From Archivesica marissinica (taxonomy: Eukaryota; Mollusca; Bivalvia; Venerida; Vesicomyidae): 64,000 nt of DNA. How positions within the stretch are numbered: position 1 is the first letter of the stretch; each line of letters opens with the position of its first letter. Positions 1 to 11,389 of this stretch are shown one piece after another. A program made the translations under genes and the position numbers. Location of the stretch: contig CM026402.1 of the NCBI GenBank assembly GCA_014843695.1, positions 14,985,374 through 15,049,373 of the forward strand, given 5' to 3'. The notes beneath the pieces were generated by a model that saw only the letters and a list, made by a program, of their open reading frames with translations, had not been told where the DNA came from and searched no databases.

Positions 1-142
1 CAATCTGCATTAAGCAGCTAGTTTACAGATTCCCAATATGTTGTTTTGCTATACATTTGACCTCTATTAAGCAGCCACCTGTGCTAAGCAGCCACTTTCT
101 GTGATTCCCTTGACTGGCTGCTTAAGGCAGGTTTGATTGTGC
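1..142. mobile_element. TIR element (MITE family Q), left end outside window
   Basis: Non-autonomous DNA element recognised by comparison with copies at 3297-3438, 51608-52012 and 56219-56396. The shared interior has 'attaagcagc', 'ccaatatgttgtttt' and 'acatttgacctctatt'. The right end is a variant of ACAGGTTTGACTGT, the inverted complement of the left end CAGTCAAACCTGT seen in the other copies. The superfamily is not determined and no coding capacity is visible. Confidence 0.6.
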
Positions 143-170
143 ACAATAAAAACAAGTGGATTGAAATGAA

Positions 171-310
171 AGCTAAAAGGCCAGCCATTTCCGACTGATA
201 TGTGGAAACATCAGTAATCTCAACATCTGTACGTCCCGATTTCCTATCCTTACTGTCAGGCTGATAGGCAACCAGTGACCAGTATTCCACTGCCAGTTCA
301 CCAGTCAAGC
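171..310 (-). mobile_element. Diverged SINE-like fragment (family G)
   Basis: It shares blocks with the better copy at 11021-11221: 'ggccagccatttccgac', a 'caggctgataggcaacc' block and a following 'ccagtattcca' block. Here the tRNA-like head is lost or unrecognisable. The rest of 311-719 shows nothing I recognise; it is an intron or flank of the CRK gene. Confidence 0.4.
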
Positions 311-719
311 ATGGTATAGCAAAATTGAACTCTTGGTGAAGCTTGAACCTTTGACCTCACTGTGAATGCGAACGCCGTAACCATGGAGATAGTATGTGGT
401 GAACTGTATGCCAATATACTGTACCCGGATGAGTGGGAACAATCGTAACTAAAATGAAAAGCATGAACCCTTTTTGTGGGATATAAACATATACTGAACA
501 AAATATGTAACTTCTGCAAACTTTGCTTCAAAACAAACCAGTGTAATAATTGTTCTATATGCGTTCAAAGAGTGTTCCATGATGCATCATTTGGTGCAAA
601 CATTATGGCCATAGGTTAGCAGAAGCTGGGAGCAATTTTGACCAAATGTACAATGTAGTGTTTAAAAACAAAAATACCATTTAATATCTTGTATGACTAC
701 CACTTGAATTTACCACTGC

Positions 720-1434
720 ATCGCATCGCAGGTGCATATAATTGACCTGCAGTGCATCGCAGGTGCATATAATTGACCTGCAGTGCATCACAGGTGCATA
801 GAATTGACCTGCAGTGCATCACAGGTGCATAGAATTGACCTGCAGTGCATCACAGGTGCATACAATTGACCTGCAGTGCATCACAGGTGCATAGAATTGA
901 CCTGCAGTGCATCACAAGTGCAAAGAATTGACCTGCAGTGCATCGCAGGTGCATAGAATTGACCTGCAGTGCATCACAGGTGCATAGAATTGACCTGCAG
1001 TGCATCACAGGTGCATACAATTGACCTGCAGTGCATCACAGGTGCATAGAATTGACCTGCAGTGCATCACAAGTGCATAGAATTGACCTGCAGTGCATCG
1101 CAGGTGCATAGAATTGACCTGCAGTGCATCGCAGGTGCATAGAATTGACCTGCAGTGCATCACAGGTGCATAGAATTGACCTGCAGTGCATCACAGGTGC
1201 ATAGAATTGACGTGCAGTGCATCACAGGTGCATAGAATTGACCTGCAGTGTATCGCAGGTGCATAGAATTGACCTGCAGTGCATCACAGGTGCATAGAAT
1301 TGACCTGCAGTGCATCACAGGTGCATATAATTGACCTGCAGTGCATCGCAGGTGCATAGAATTGACCTGCAGTGCATCACAGGTGCATAGAATTGATCTG
1401 CAGTGCATCACAGGTGCATAGAATTGACCATAGA
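720..1434. repeat. 31-bp minisatellite, about 23 units
   Basis: Direct repeat of a 31-bp unit built from 'gtgcatcacaggtgcatag' followed by 'aattgacctgca'. Point variants include cgc/cac and atag/ataa/ataca. It lies upstream of the CRK exon at 2111, so probably in a CRK intron. Each unit contains 'cacag|gtgcat', which resembles a 5' splice site, but no exon is adjacent here. Confidence 0.95.
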
Positions 1435-1495
1435 GTGTTGATTTTTGCCTGTGGAATATTCCAGAATGAGCGTTTGACCATGATAGAACCATCAC

Positions 1496-2083
1496 TAGAT
1501 TCTAGACTGTATACTTCAGCAGCAACCTGTACTGACACAGTCTAGGCTGTATACCTTGGCAGCAACCTGTACTGACACAGTCTAGACTGTATACTTCAGC
1601 AGCAACCTGTACTGACACAGTCTAGACTGTATACTTCAGCAGCAACCTGTACTGACACAGTCTAGGCTGTATTCTTCAGCAGCAACCTGTACTGACACAG
1701 TCTAGGCTGTATACCTCAGCAGCAACCTGTACTGACACAGTCTAGGCTGTATACTTCAGCAGCAACCTGTACTGACACAGTCTAGACTGTATACTTCAGC
1801 AGCAACCTGTACTGACACAGTATAGGCTGTATACTTCAGCAGCAACCTGTACTGACACAGTCTAGACTGTATTCTTCAGCAGCAACCTGTACTGACACAG
1901 TCTAGGCTGTATTCTTCAGCAGCAACCTGTACTGACACAGTCTAGGCTGTATACTTCAGCAGCAACCTGTACTGACACAGTCTAGGCTGTATTCTTCAGC
2001 AGCAACCTGTACTGACACAGTCTAGACTGTATACTTCAGCAGCAATGTGTACTGACACAGTCTAGGCTGTATACTTCAGTAGT
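1496..2083. repeat. 40-bp minisatellite, about 14.5 units
   Basis: Exact 40-bp period; the unit contains 'tctagactgtatacttcagc' followed by 'agcaacctgtactgacacag'. It ends about 27 bases before the acceptor of the CRK exon at 2111, so it sits where the branch-point region of that intron would be. Units differ by single substitutions (tctagg/tctaga, atac/attc). Confidence 0.95.
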
Positions 2084-2110
2084 TAACTTTCTGCTCTTTA
2101 TGTATTTCAG

Positions 2111-2203
2111 CCATCATTAAAAATTCCCAAGTTACCAGCCATAGCTTTAGTGGTTCAAACAAGAATACCAAGTCTTTATGACAAGACACAACTACGCTTG
2201 AAT
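2111..2203 (+). CDS. crk: CRK penultimate coding exon
   Basis: Acceptor 'tgtatttcag' and donor 'gtaagt'. It is 93 nt, phase 0 at both ends, 31 codons. It encodes the linker and first part of the C-terminal SH3 domain, including 'ALVVQTRIPSLYDKTQLRLN'. The YDKT segment is typical of the CRK SH3C domain. Confidence 0.9.
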
Positions 2204-2274
2204 GTAAGTATGCTTTTAAGCTTATTACCAGTATTAATTCCCGATTAATACTGCGCTCCACCACTGCTGAGTAT

Positions 2275-2756
2275 GTAAACATTACAAACGATGTACCAAT
2301 TAAACATTACAAATGATGTACCAATTAAACATTACAAACAATGTACCAATTAAACATTACAAACATTACAAACGATGTACCAATTAAACATTACAAACGA
2401 TGTACCAATTAAACATTACAAATGATGTACCAATTAAACATTATAAACAATGTACCAATTAAACATTACAAATGATGTACCAATTAAACATTACAAACGA
2501 TGTATCAATTAAACATTACAAACGATGTATCAATTAAACATTACAAACGATGTATCAATTAAACATTACAAACGATGTATCAATTAAACATTACAAACGA
2601 TTACCAATTAAACATTACAAACGATGTATCAATTAAACATTACAAACGATTACCAATTAAACATTACAAACGATGTATCAATTAAACATTACAAACGATT
2701 ACCAATTAAACATTACAAGCGATTACCAATTAAACATTACAAGCGATGTACCAATT
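2275..2756. repeat. 25-bp minisatellite in CRK intron
   Basis: AT-rich unit of 24-25 bp, 'aaacattacaaacgatgtac' plus 'caatt', about 19 copies. Later units lose the 'gt' and alternate with full units. It begins about 70 bp after the CRK donor at 2204. Confidence 0.95.
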
Positions 2757-2965
2757 TCAGAAAATATATATAATTTACTACTAATGGAGACCAGTGACTG
2801 GATTTGGTATTATTTACCTCCAAAATAGCTCTAAAATGATCAACTTGTGTCATCAAACAGTGGCCTTTACTTAGACAATGCATGTTTTTATTGGATATGC
2901 AATTTACCACAAATTACAACTAAATTCAAAAAGCTGAATGCTATGGAATGCAGTGTTCATGGCAT

Positions 2966-3241
2966 TTTTTTAACGTTTATTTATCGTCGCTACCGGTTGC
3001 CCATATGAGCGATGCCTCCTGAAGAGATTAGTCAATTAATGCATTGATACAGACAGAGACCCATTCCAGAGTCTCCTCTGGTTCTTTATGTGCACGGTGT
3101 AAAGCGCACCGACACAAGACCTCGGTTTAAAGTCCCATCTGAAAGACTGTTAATTTTATTAGCGTCAGACGGGGGATTGAACCTGCGCTCCCTGGATTAC
3201 CAGTCCAACGTGTTGACCACTGAACTACAGATCCGTCTGTG
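2966..3241 (-). mobile_element. tRNA-derived SINE (family A), complete, with target-site duplication
   Basis: Read on the minus strand, it starts with a tRNA-like head containing 'gtagttcagtggtcaac' and 'ggttcaatcccc' (B-box-like). A body with 'gtgcacataaagaacc' follows, then a 3' end of the 'gcgacgataaata' type. It is flanked by a 14-bp direct repeat, 'agtgttcatggcat', at 2952-2965 and 3242-3255. The same family is at 18294-18578, 60089-60380 and, truncated, at 19043-19172. The body resembles the conserved core of molluscan MetaSINE-type elements, from memory. Confidence 0.85.
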
Positions 3242-3296
3242 AGTGTTCATGGCATAAGTTAAACCTTCCATATATAGTGCCAAGATTCTCATGCAC

Positions 3297-3438
3297 AGGC
3301 AAACCTGTGTTGGTGGTCACCTCCATTAAGCAGCCAACCTGCATTAAGTAGCCAGTTTCCAGATTCCCAATATGTTGTTTTATTATACATTTGACTTCTA
3401 TTAAGCAGCCACCTGTGCTTAAGACAGGTTTGACTGTA
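3297..3438. mobile_element. TIR element (MITE family Q), internally deleted
   Basis: Left end 'gcaaacctgtgttggtggtc' and right end 'gacaggtttgactgt' are inverted-repeat termini. The interior matches the copy at 56219-56396 but lacks the segment before the right terminus. It lies in the CRK intron. Confidence 0.7.
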
Positions 3439-3486
3439 TTGGGGAGAAATTTGATGATTGAACTGAATCATTGGCTCAGCATAAAA

Positions 3487-4152
3487 CTGTACATATACCA
3501 TACAGAATGCAGAAGGAACTGTTACTACGGAGAATGCAGTAAGCCAAATACCGAGATGGATCAGTCCATTACAAAACTGTACTAAGTACATATACCGTAC
3601 AGAAGGCAGATTGAACTGTTACTATGGAGAATGCAATAAGCCAAATACCGAGATGGATCAGTCCATTACAAAACTGTACTAAGTACATATACCGTACTGC
3701 AGGCTGATTGAACTGTTACTACGGAGAATGCAGTAAGCCAAATACCGAGATGGATCAGTCCATTACAAAACTGTACTAAGTACATATACCGTACAGAAGG
3801 CAGATTGAACTGTTACTATGGAGAATGCAATAAGCCAAATACCGAGATGGATCAGTCCATTACAAAACTGTACTAAGTACATATACCGTACTGCAGGCAG
3901 ATTGAACTGTTACTACGGAGAATGCAGTAAGCCAAATACCGAGATGGATCAGTCCATTACAAAACTGTACTAAGTACATATACCGTACAGAAGGCAGATT
4001 GAACTGTTACTATGGAGAATGCAATAAGCCAAATACCGAGATGGATCAGTCCATTAAAAACTGTATAAGTACATATACCGTACTGCAGGCAGATGGAACT
4101 GTTACTATGGAGAATGCAATAAGCCAAATACCGAGATGGATCAGTCCATTAT
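3487..4152. repeat. 97-bp tandem repeat, about 7 units
   Basis: Period 97 bp, judged from 'gttactacgg' at 3521 recurring at 3618 and 3715. The unit holds 'gagaatgcagtaagcc', 'accgagatggatcagtcc' and 'acatataccgtac'. Alternating variants ('acagaaggcag' and 'ctgcaggcag') suggest a two-unit higher-order pattern. It lies in the CRK intron. Confidence 0.9.
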
Positions 4153-4311
4153 CAGTGGATGAAGGGTTAATATGAAATCTCCCGTTCAGTTTTTTTTTAC
4201 TCACTTTCTACCGGAATGTGGCTTGCTTTCTCTCAGCAATGGAAAATTGCGTCATATATGACCAAAAAGGCGGGAAATGAGAGATGATATTCCTATTTAT
4301 CAGTTGATGGT

Positions 4312-4466
4312 ACGGTTTTCGCCAGATCGGTCATGTGGGTTTTCTCCGGGTACTCCGGTTTCCTCCCACACTAATGACCACATTTACGCTTTCATCTGCG
4401 CCAGCGTGAGTGATTAATATAAGTTGTTAAAGCTTGCTTCGCAATCGTTGTAAGATAAATAAAGTT
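4312..4466 (+). mobile_element. SINE family C, 5'-truncated
   Basis: Matches the 3' two-thirds of the fuller copy at 52421-52633: 'cgccagatcggtcatgtggg', 'ggtactccggtttcctccc', then 'gagtgattaatataagttg' and 'cttcgcaatcgttgtaa'. The tRNA head is missing. Confidence 0.7.
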
Positions 4467-4770
4467 TAAACTTTATTTATCAATTTAATACACTACAAGC
4501 AATAACATAACAATAGCTGTCTCTGACTTTGAACATTTTAAAATTTTGCCTTGTGCGACCTGATCAATGTGACGAGACACTTTACAACACTACAGTTGCC
4601 AGTACACTAAGCGCATAGTAAGCGTCTAAAACAACTTCAGACAAGCAGGAATGCGTTGTCTTGTTTTTAGACCAGCGGCTCAAGTGGAATTTTCAGCTGG
4701 ATTTTTGGCCGAGGGAATGGGTCCGATTAACGGACCCAAATTTGTCCAATGAAAAAAGTTGCTATGTTAA

Positions 4771-4905
<135 letters not shown>

Positions 4906-5079
4906 TAATAGTGTACTAGTGAAATTCAATTATGCAGATTTGTGTAAAATAATACCGTACTGGAATTGTAGCTGCCTCGTGAATTGGACTCGTGAAATTC
5001 ATTGAATCACAGAATATGCAAGTATTACATTATCGAATGAGTGAAGATCAATGGCATGGCATACTCAAGAACTCTGTGC

Positions 5080-5294
5080 TTAACCCCGTAACCTGCCGTA
5101 TCAATTGGACGGAAAGGGCAAACAACATATATCCAGATCAGCCGTGGCGTAACGCCACGTCTGATCAGGATCTATGTTGTTTGCTATTCAGTGTTTTAGC
5201 TCCACTATCCGAATAGCAAATGACATAGAGCCTGATCTGGGTCTTTGCGGTTTGCAAAAGCGACTTTAGTCGTGATTGGCAAGTTAAGGGTTAA
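5080..5294. mobile_element. piggyBac-like MITE (family P3)
   Basis: Bounded by TTAA at 5080-5083 and 5291-5294, with termini starting CCC and ending GGG as in piggyBac-type elements. It has a strong internal palindrome at about 5131-5172 (arms 'gatcagccgtggcgt' and 'acgccacgtctgatc'). It shares the 'atccagat...atcaggat' hairpin layout with family P1 but the bases differ. There is no transposase. Confidence 0.65.
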
Positions 5295-5502
5295 TATTGT
5301 CTACCAAGATTGTTCGAAAACAGTTTGATTTACATGGTTTAAAGCGGCATAAGATCGGAAAAAATTAATGTTTTGATATGCCACACAAAAGCGAAATAAG
5401 TAATGTTTTGATATGCTGCACAAAAGCGAAATAATTAATCTAATAAGCAAATGTTGTATACGACATTCGTTGAAATGAGAAATTGATATAAGCTGAAACA
5501 GA

Positions 5503-6465
5503 TTTATGGGTCTAGTGGTTATGGTCGTATACTTCACATCATTTGCCCCTCACCACTGTAGGTTCGATTTCCACTGGGGGTGTCGAGTTATTTCATGTGA
5601 GGAAGCTATCCAGCTGGATTGCAGTAGGTCGGTGGTTCTACCCGGGTGCCCGTCCGTGCCTGCACTGCTGCACGGAGGGGCATGCAGGGTCTTCCTCCAC
5701 CATCCGTGCCTGCACTGCTGCACGGATGGGCATGCAGGGTCTTCCTCCACCATCCGTGCCTGCACGGAGGGGCATGCAGGGTCTTCCTCCACCATCCGTG
5801 CCTGCACTGCTGCACGGAGGGGCATGCAGGGTCTTCCTCCACCATCCGTGCCTGCACTGCTGCACGGAGGGGCATGCAGGGTCTTCCTCCACCATCCGTG
5901 CCTGCACTGCTGCACGGAGGGGCATGCAGGGTCTTCCCACCATCCATGCCTGCATTGCTGCACGGAGGGGCATGCAGGGTCTTCCTCCACCATCCGTGCC
6001 TGCACTGCTGCACGGAGGGGCATGCAGGGTCTTCCTCCACCATCCGTGCCTGCACTGCTGCACGGAGGGGCATGCAGGGTCTTCCTCCACCATCCGTGCC
6101 TGCACTGCTGCACGGAGGGGCATGCAGGGTCTTCCTCCACCATCCGTGCCTGCACTGCTGCACGGAGGGGCATGCAGGGTCTTCCTCCACCATCCGTGCC
6201 TGCACTGCTGCACGGAGGGGCATGCAGGGTCTTCCTCCACCATCCGTGCCTGCACTGCTGCACGGAGGGGCATGCAGGGTCTTCCTCCACCATCCGTGCC
6301 TGCACTGCTGCACGGAGGGGCATGCAGGGTCTTCCTCCACCATCCGTGCCTGCACTGCTGCACGGAGGGGCATGCAGGGTCTTCCTCCACCAATAATAGC
6401 TGGAGAGTCGCCGTATCATCTAAACTGTTGATGCGACTTTAAACCCAAAAAATAAACAAATTGAA
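5503..6465 (+). mobile_element. SINE (family F) carrying an expanded internal minisatellite
   Basis: The tRNA-like head at 5505-5590 has 'tctagtggttatggtcg' and 'ggttcgatttcc'. The body 'catgtgaggaagctatcc' and 'ggtcggtggttctacccggg' follows. The 3' end, after the array, is 'agctggagagtcgccgtat' and 'atgcgactttaaaccc'. From memory this is a widespread molluscan SINE body. The segment between 'gtgcccg' and 'ctccacca' has grown into a 50-bp tandem array. Confidence 0.8.
5647..6396. repeat. 50-bp GC-rich minisatellite inside SINE F, about 15 units
   Basis: Exact 50-bp period; the unit contains 'ccgtgcctgcactgctgcac', 'ggaggggcatgcagggtctt' and 'cctccaccat'. It is open in several frames on both strands, which yields overlapping 250-300-codon frames with no biological support. 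It is much more GC-rich than its surroundings. One unit lacks 'tgctg' and a neighbour, and one has lost 'ctc', so unit lengths vary slightly. Confidence 0.95.
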
Positions 6466-6566
6466 TTCACTTGGGTATCCTCAATATGAGCAGATTAAAT
6501 GTTCGTGCACATTTACTGTTATATCTCACCCTTTGCACCTGTGCATGAATAATTTAAACCAGCGTT

Positions 6567-6783
6567 CAGGGTTCCCTCTGTCTGAATGTTTGTCTGAGCC
6601 ACTTCTGTAGCCAATTGAAAAACACTGGAGCCAATTTAAAAAACTTGAAGCCAACTAAGAGCCATATAGGTCACAAATAAATATTTGAAGCCATGCATTT
6701 GACAAAACATGTGCCCCAAAAGAAAAAAAGTTGCGCCAATATTTGTTTTTTGTCGCAATTGGCGACCGACAGCGGGAACCCTG
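6567..6783. mobile_element. TIR element (family R), non-autonomous
   Basis: Termini CAGGGTTCCC and GGGAACCCTG are perfect inverted repeats. The interior has repeated 'gagccaat' and 'gcgccaatatttg' motifs. A second copy is at 53390-53635. The CAGGG terminus fits hAT-like elements, but no clear 8-bp target duplication is visible. Nothing is coding. Confidence 0.65.
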
Positions 6784-6830
6784 AGTATCCAACCCCACCG
6801 AACAGTAGAATGCAATAATAAACACAAGTC

Positions 6831-7048
6831 GGAAGTCATGATAGCGCAGTGGATGCGAAAGGACCGGAGTTCAAGCCCCGCTGGAGCCGTTACGATTGTG
6901 CCCTTAGGTAAGGCATTTAAATTCCACACTGCCTCTTCTCTCTCCCTCGTGGCGATGGATTCCATCAGGAATGAGGTCTCGAGAGTGATTAATAAGTTGA
7001 AAGAATTTGCTTAGGCAATCGAGCTAAAATAAATTTGTATGAACTAAA
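6831..7048 (+). mobile_element. SINE family B
   Basis: tRNA-like head 'gaagtcatgatagcgcagtg' (A box) and 'gttcaagccccgctgg' (B box), body 'cccttaggtaaggcattt', 3' end 'gagctaaaataaatttgtat'. The A-to-B interval is shortened relative to 12129-12366. 7049-7557 holds only unrecognised AT-rich sequence, including a 62-codon open frame at 7166-7354 that matches nothing I know. Confidence 0.85.
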
Positions 7049-7557
7049 CACATGTCGCTGAATATCCTACTTAATTAAATTAACATATTTTTAAGAATAT
7101 TTGATTTTATGCCGCTTTAAAGATCCAGGACCTTCTCTTCCACCAGCGGCAAATGAGACAGATTCATGAAAGTGGCAAATGTAATGAGCGACAAAAAGTC
7201 ACGTACATTTAGGCGACCCAAATGTAATAATTTTGTCAAGACCAACAGTTTTGGGTTGAAAATAACAAAAGGTTTTCAAAACTCATGCGAGACCCTAGTT
7301 GACTCTTTAGATATTAGTGAAAGTGTAAAGGAATGGATTGAGAACTATTGGTGAATTGTCATCATGGAATATTCGTATTGATGAATGAAAAGCCTGGTAC
7401 ATGCACATTTTGCATGTACCACAAACGATTAAGGTAGTTTTTATAAACCTGATGTTATATTATTATGCAGTATATATTAAGCTAAAACCTCTGCTTTATA
7501 TTTTAGAGATGTAATTACGAGGATTGTTTGGAGATTTTTTGTATTTTTTCAGCTTTG

Positions 7558-8130
7558 TTGGTACGTAATGACTCTGTATGGTACTTAATGCCTCATGCTG
7601 GTACTTAGTGCCTCATGCTGGTACTTAGTGCTTCATGCTGGTACTTAGTGCCTCATGCTGGTACTTAGTGCTTCATGCTGGTACTTAGTGCCTCATGCTG
7701 GTACTTAGTGCCTCATGATGGTACTTAGTGCCTCATGCTGGTACTTAGTGCCTCATGCTGGTACTTAGTGCCTCATGATGGTACTTAGTGCCTCATGCTG
7801 GTACTTAGTGCCTCATGCTGGTACTTAGTGCCTCATGCTGGTACTTAATTCCTCATGCTTGTACTTAGTGCCTCATGCTGGTACTTAGTGCCTCATGCTG
7901 GTACTTAATGCCTCATGATGGTACTTAGTGCCTCATGCTGGTGATTAATGCCACATGCTGGTGATTAATGCCACATGCTGGTACTTAATTCCTCATGGTG
8001 GTACTTAATGCCTCAGGCTGGTACTTAGTGCCTCATACTGGTACTTAGTGCCTCATACTGGTGATTAATGACACATGCTGGTATCATGGTGGTACTTGGT
8101 GACATGCTGGTTTTGTAATGACACATACTG
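7558..8130. repeat. 20-bp minisatellite, about 28 units
   Basis: Unit 'gtgcctcatgctggtactta', exact 20-bp period for most of its length, degenerating after 7940 ('gtgattaatgccacatgctg'). It is unrelated in sequence to the 20-bp array at 22010. 8131-8611 shows no recognised feature. Confidence 0.95.
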
Positions 8131-8611
8131 GTAGTTAATGATGTGCTAGATGGATACAGAAGGCACAGTTCGCTTTCAAATTTAATGCTATTGTTATTGA
8201 TAGCGGATTTCTTACATTTTGAGGAGCATCACTTGTGGAAACCTTATTTCTTTAGTGTGCAATTGATTCTGCTTAAAGCAAATGTGTGTAAAGAATGAAA
8301 TGAAACTTTAGAGCATGTGCTTGACCCTTTTGATGTTACTGAATGAAGGGGGAACCTTCAAGCTGGATGTTAGAAATACATTGTCGTATATATAATTAAT
8401 GTCCAGAGGGTATTGATTGCGAGTGTTTAGTTTTGCCTTATTTCCAATTATACAATTATACAAATATAGAAATAATTACAGATAGTAATATTTTATTTTT
8501 AAAATTCATTTATACCGTTACACAATTTAAAAAAATGCAAACTGAATTTCCACGAAATAAATCCCATCATGAAATTCTGCCACTATGTTTATATATATGT
8601 GAGCGAATTCC

Positions 8612-10107
8612 GTGAATTTGGTGTAAATCATGGTGGTGTGAATTGATTCTGTGACGTTGCTTTGGTGTAATTCATGCCGGTGTGAATGGATTCTGTGGTG
8701 TTGCTTTGGTGTAAATGTAATTCATGCCGGTGTGAATGGATTCTGTGACGTTGCTTTGGTGTAAATGTAATTCATGCCAGTGTGAATGGATTCTGTGACA
8801 TTGTTTTGGTGTAAATGTAAATCATGCCGGTGTGAATGGATTCTGTGACGTTGCTTTGGTGTAATTCATGCCGGTGTGAATGGATTCTGTGGCGTTGCTT
8901 TGGTGTAAATGTAAATCATGCCGGTGTGAATGGATTCTGTGACGTTGCTTTGGTGTAATTCATGCCGGTGTGAATGGATTCTGTGACGTTGCTTTGGTGT
9001 AATTGCTCTTTGGTGTAATTCATGCCGGTGTGAATGGATTCTGTGACGTTGCTTTGGTGTAAATGTAAATCATACCGGTGTGAATGGATTCTGTGACGTT
9101 GCTTTGGTGTAATTCATGCCGGTGTGAATGGATTCTGTGATGTTGCTTTGGTGTAATTCATGCCAGTGTGAATGGATTCTGTGATGTTGCTTTGGTGTAA
9201 TTCCGGTGTGAATGGATTCTGTGACGTTGCTTTGGTGTAAATGTAAATCATGCCAGTGTGAATGGATTCTGTGACTTTGCTTTGGTGTAAATGTAATTCA
9301 TGCCGGTGTGAATGGATTCTGTGGCATTGCTTTGGTGTAATTCATGCCGGTGTGAATGGATTCTGTGACGTTGCTTTGGTGTAATTCATACCGGTGTGAA
9401 TGGATTCTGTGACGTTGCTTTGGTGTAAATGTAAATCATGCCAGTGTGAATGGATTCTGTGATGTTGCTTTGGTGTAATTCATGTCGGTGTGAATGGATT
9501 CTGTGACGTTGCTTTGGTGTAAATGTAATTCATGCCGGTGTGAATGGATTTTGTGACGTTTTGGTGTAAATGTAAATCACGCCGGTGTGACTGGATTCTG
9601 TGACGTTGTTTTGGTGTAAATGTAATTCATGCCGGTATGAATGGATTCTGTGACGTTGCTTTGGTGTAATTCATGCCGGTGTGAATGGATTCTGTGACGT
9701 TGCTTTGGTGTAAATGTAATTCATGCCGGTATGAATGGATTCCGTGACGTTGTTTTGGTGTAAATGTAAATCATGCCAGTGTGAATGGATTCTGTGACGT
9801 TGCTTTGGTGTAATTCATGCCGGTGTGAATGGATTCTGTGACGTTGCTTTGGTGTAATTCATGCCGGTGTGAATGGATTCTGTGACGTTGTTTTGGTGTA
9901 ATTCATGCAGGTATGAATGGATTCTGTGACGTTGTTTTGGTGTAAATGTAAATCATGCCAGTGTCAATGGATTCTGTGACGTTGCTTTGGTGTAATTCAT
10001 GCCGGTGTGAATGGATTCTGTGACGTTGCTTTGGTGTAATTCATGCCGGTGTGAATGGATTCTGTGGCGTTGCTTTGGTGTAATTCAGGTCGGTGTGAAT
10101 GGAAATC
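8612..10107. repeat. 44/50-bp minisatellite, about 31 units
   Basis: The unit has 'ggtgtgaatggattctgtga' and 'cgttgctttggtgtaattca'. Two lengths alternate irregularly: 44 bp, and about 50 bp where 'aaatgt' is added after 'ggtgt'. The mixture indicates unequal exchange between unit types. Confidence 0.95.
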
Positions 10108-10153
10108 AAATAGTAGTTGGTGCTGTTGTTTTAATAATGCCGTCTGTTAAACA

Positions 10154-10363
10154 AGCTTCAGATGCGAATGGCCCAGAGTTCGAGCCCCACTGGAGCCGTT
10201 ACGATTGTGCCCTTAGGCAAGGCATTTAAAATTCCACGTTGCCTCTTCTCCCTCCCTCGTGGCGATGGATTCCATCAGGAATGAGGTCTCGAGAGTGATT
10301 AATATAAGTTGAAAAAACTTGTTTCGCAATCGAGCTAAAATAAATTTGTATAAACTAAACTAT
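10154..10363 (+). mobile_element. SINE family B, 5'-truncated
   Basis: Begins within the tRNA head at 'cttcagatgcgaatgg', keeps the B box 'gttcgagccccactgg' and the body, and ends 'gagctaaaataaatttgtat'. It lies directly beyond the 44/50-bp array. Confidence 0.8.
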
Positions 10364-10525
10364 TAAACAAGCTGCATGCAAAGTTCCATCAGCAAAGATA
10401 AATACTTACATAGGATATTAACATTTTATCATTTACTATTGTTTTGTTTACTTTATTCACATGGGGATTTCACGTACTATATTTGTAAAGATTTGGAAAA
10501 TTTGAGATGAAATGTTACATTGCTT

Positions 10526-10672
10526 TCAGTTGGATGTGTAGAGTTTTCTACCGGCTAGATAGATGGCTACGTTGCCTTCAGTTGTATGTGTGGAGTTTTC
10601 TACTGGCTAGATAGATGGCTACGTTGCTTCAGTTGTATGTGTAGAGTTTTCGACCGGCTAGATAGATGGCTA
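10526..10672. repeat. About 51-bp tandem repeat, 3 units
   Basis: Three copies of a unit with 'ttcagttgtatgtgtagagt', 'tttctaccggctagatagat' and 'ggctacgtt'. 10673-11020 is unrecognised unique sequence. Confidence 0.85.
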
Positions 10673-11020
10673 CGGTATTGCTAAATGTTGGATATGTGAT
10701 GGATGACAAGGTGTTCAAACTGTTACGAATGCTATATCTGATATACAATGTACTTGTTTCGTTTGTTTTGTGTTTAACAATTATGCAAATGGTCAGTACT
10801 CATACTATATAGTTATGTTAACAAATAGTATTTATGTATGTTCTTATTTGTCTGGTTTGCACCAGGCCTTAGAGTTGAAAAGCGTGTCCACAATCTGAAC
10901 TGAATCTACTCCAAATACAGAACAGCCGATCATACAATGTTCGGCCTGGATCAAAGGCAGCAAGGCCAAAGGTTTCTAGGTAGAACATGTTTGTTTATTA
11001 TAGTGTCACCCCTATTTAAA

Positions 11021-11221
11021 GGGCCAACCATTTCTGACTTATGAGACACCTCTTTTTACATCAGTATTTCCCGAATCCTATGCTTGTATGCCAGGCTGGT
11101 AGGCAAGCGGTAACCATTATTTAACTAACCGGCCATATCAGAACGAACCCCTGTCGAGATTCGGATCTTCGACCTCCCCCTCCATAGGCAGACTCCTTAA
11201 CCACTAGGCCACGGAGAAGGT
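11021..11221 (-). mobile_element. tRNA-derived SINE (family G)
   Basis: On the minus strand it starts 'ccttctccgtggcctagtgg' (A-box-like), then a B-box-like segment 'gaatctcgacaggg', then a body that includes 'gcttgcctaccagcctggc'. A diverged relative is at 171-310. Confidence 0.6.
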
Positions 11222-11389
11222 AGATGTAAACATTTTACCTTGATTTGGGCCTTTGTTAAATGTTAATACAGCATTAGCAATTATGCGATCATGTAGCACA
11301 GAAACTTGTGTGTATATACACCAAGAGCCTTAGTTAATCTGTGATTGGCTGCACGTAAACGCAGTCTGACCAATCATTTGACCCGCTCC

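Noticed and set aside
720..1434. CRISPR-like array.
   Set aside because: Units are contiguous with no unique spacers, in a eukaryotic intron; the same holds for all other arrays here.
5506..6442. Several 250-300-codon frames on both strands.
   Set aside because: They are shadows of a 50-bp GC-rich array inside a SINE.
6636..7014. Short frames (101-109 codons) on both strands.
   Set aside because: They cross TIR element R and SINE B; the translated parts recur at other SINE B copies (12165, 14806, 58884).
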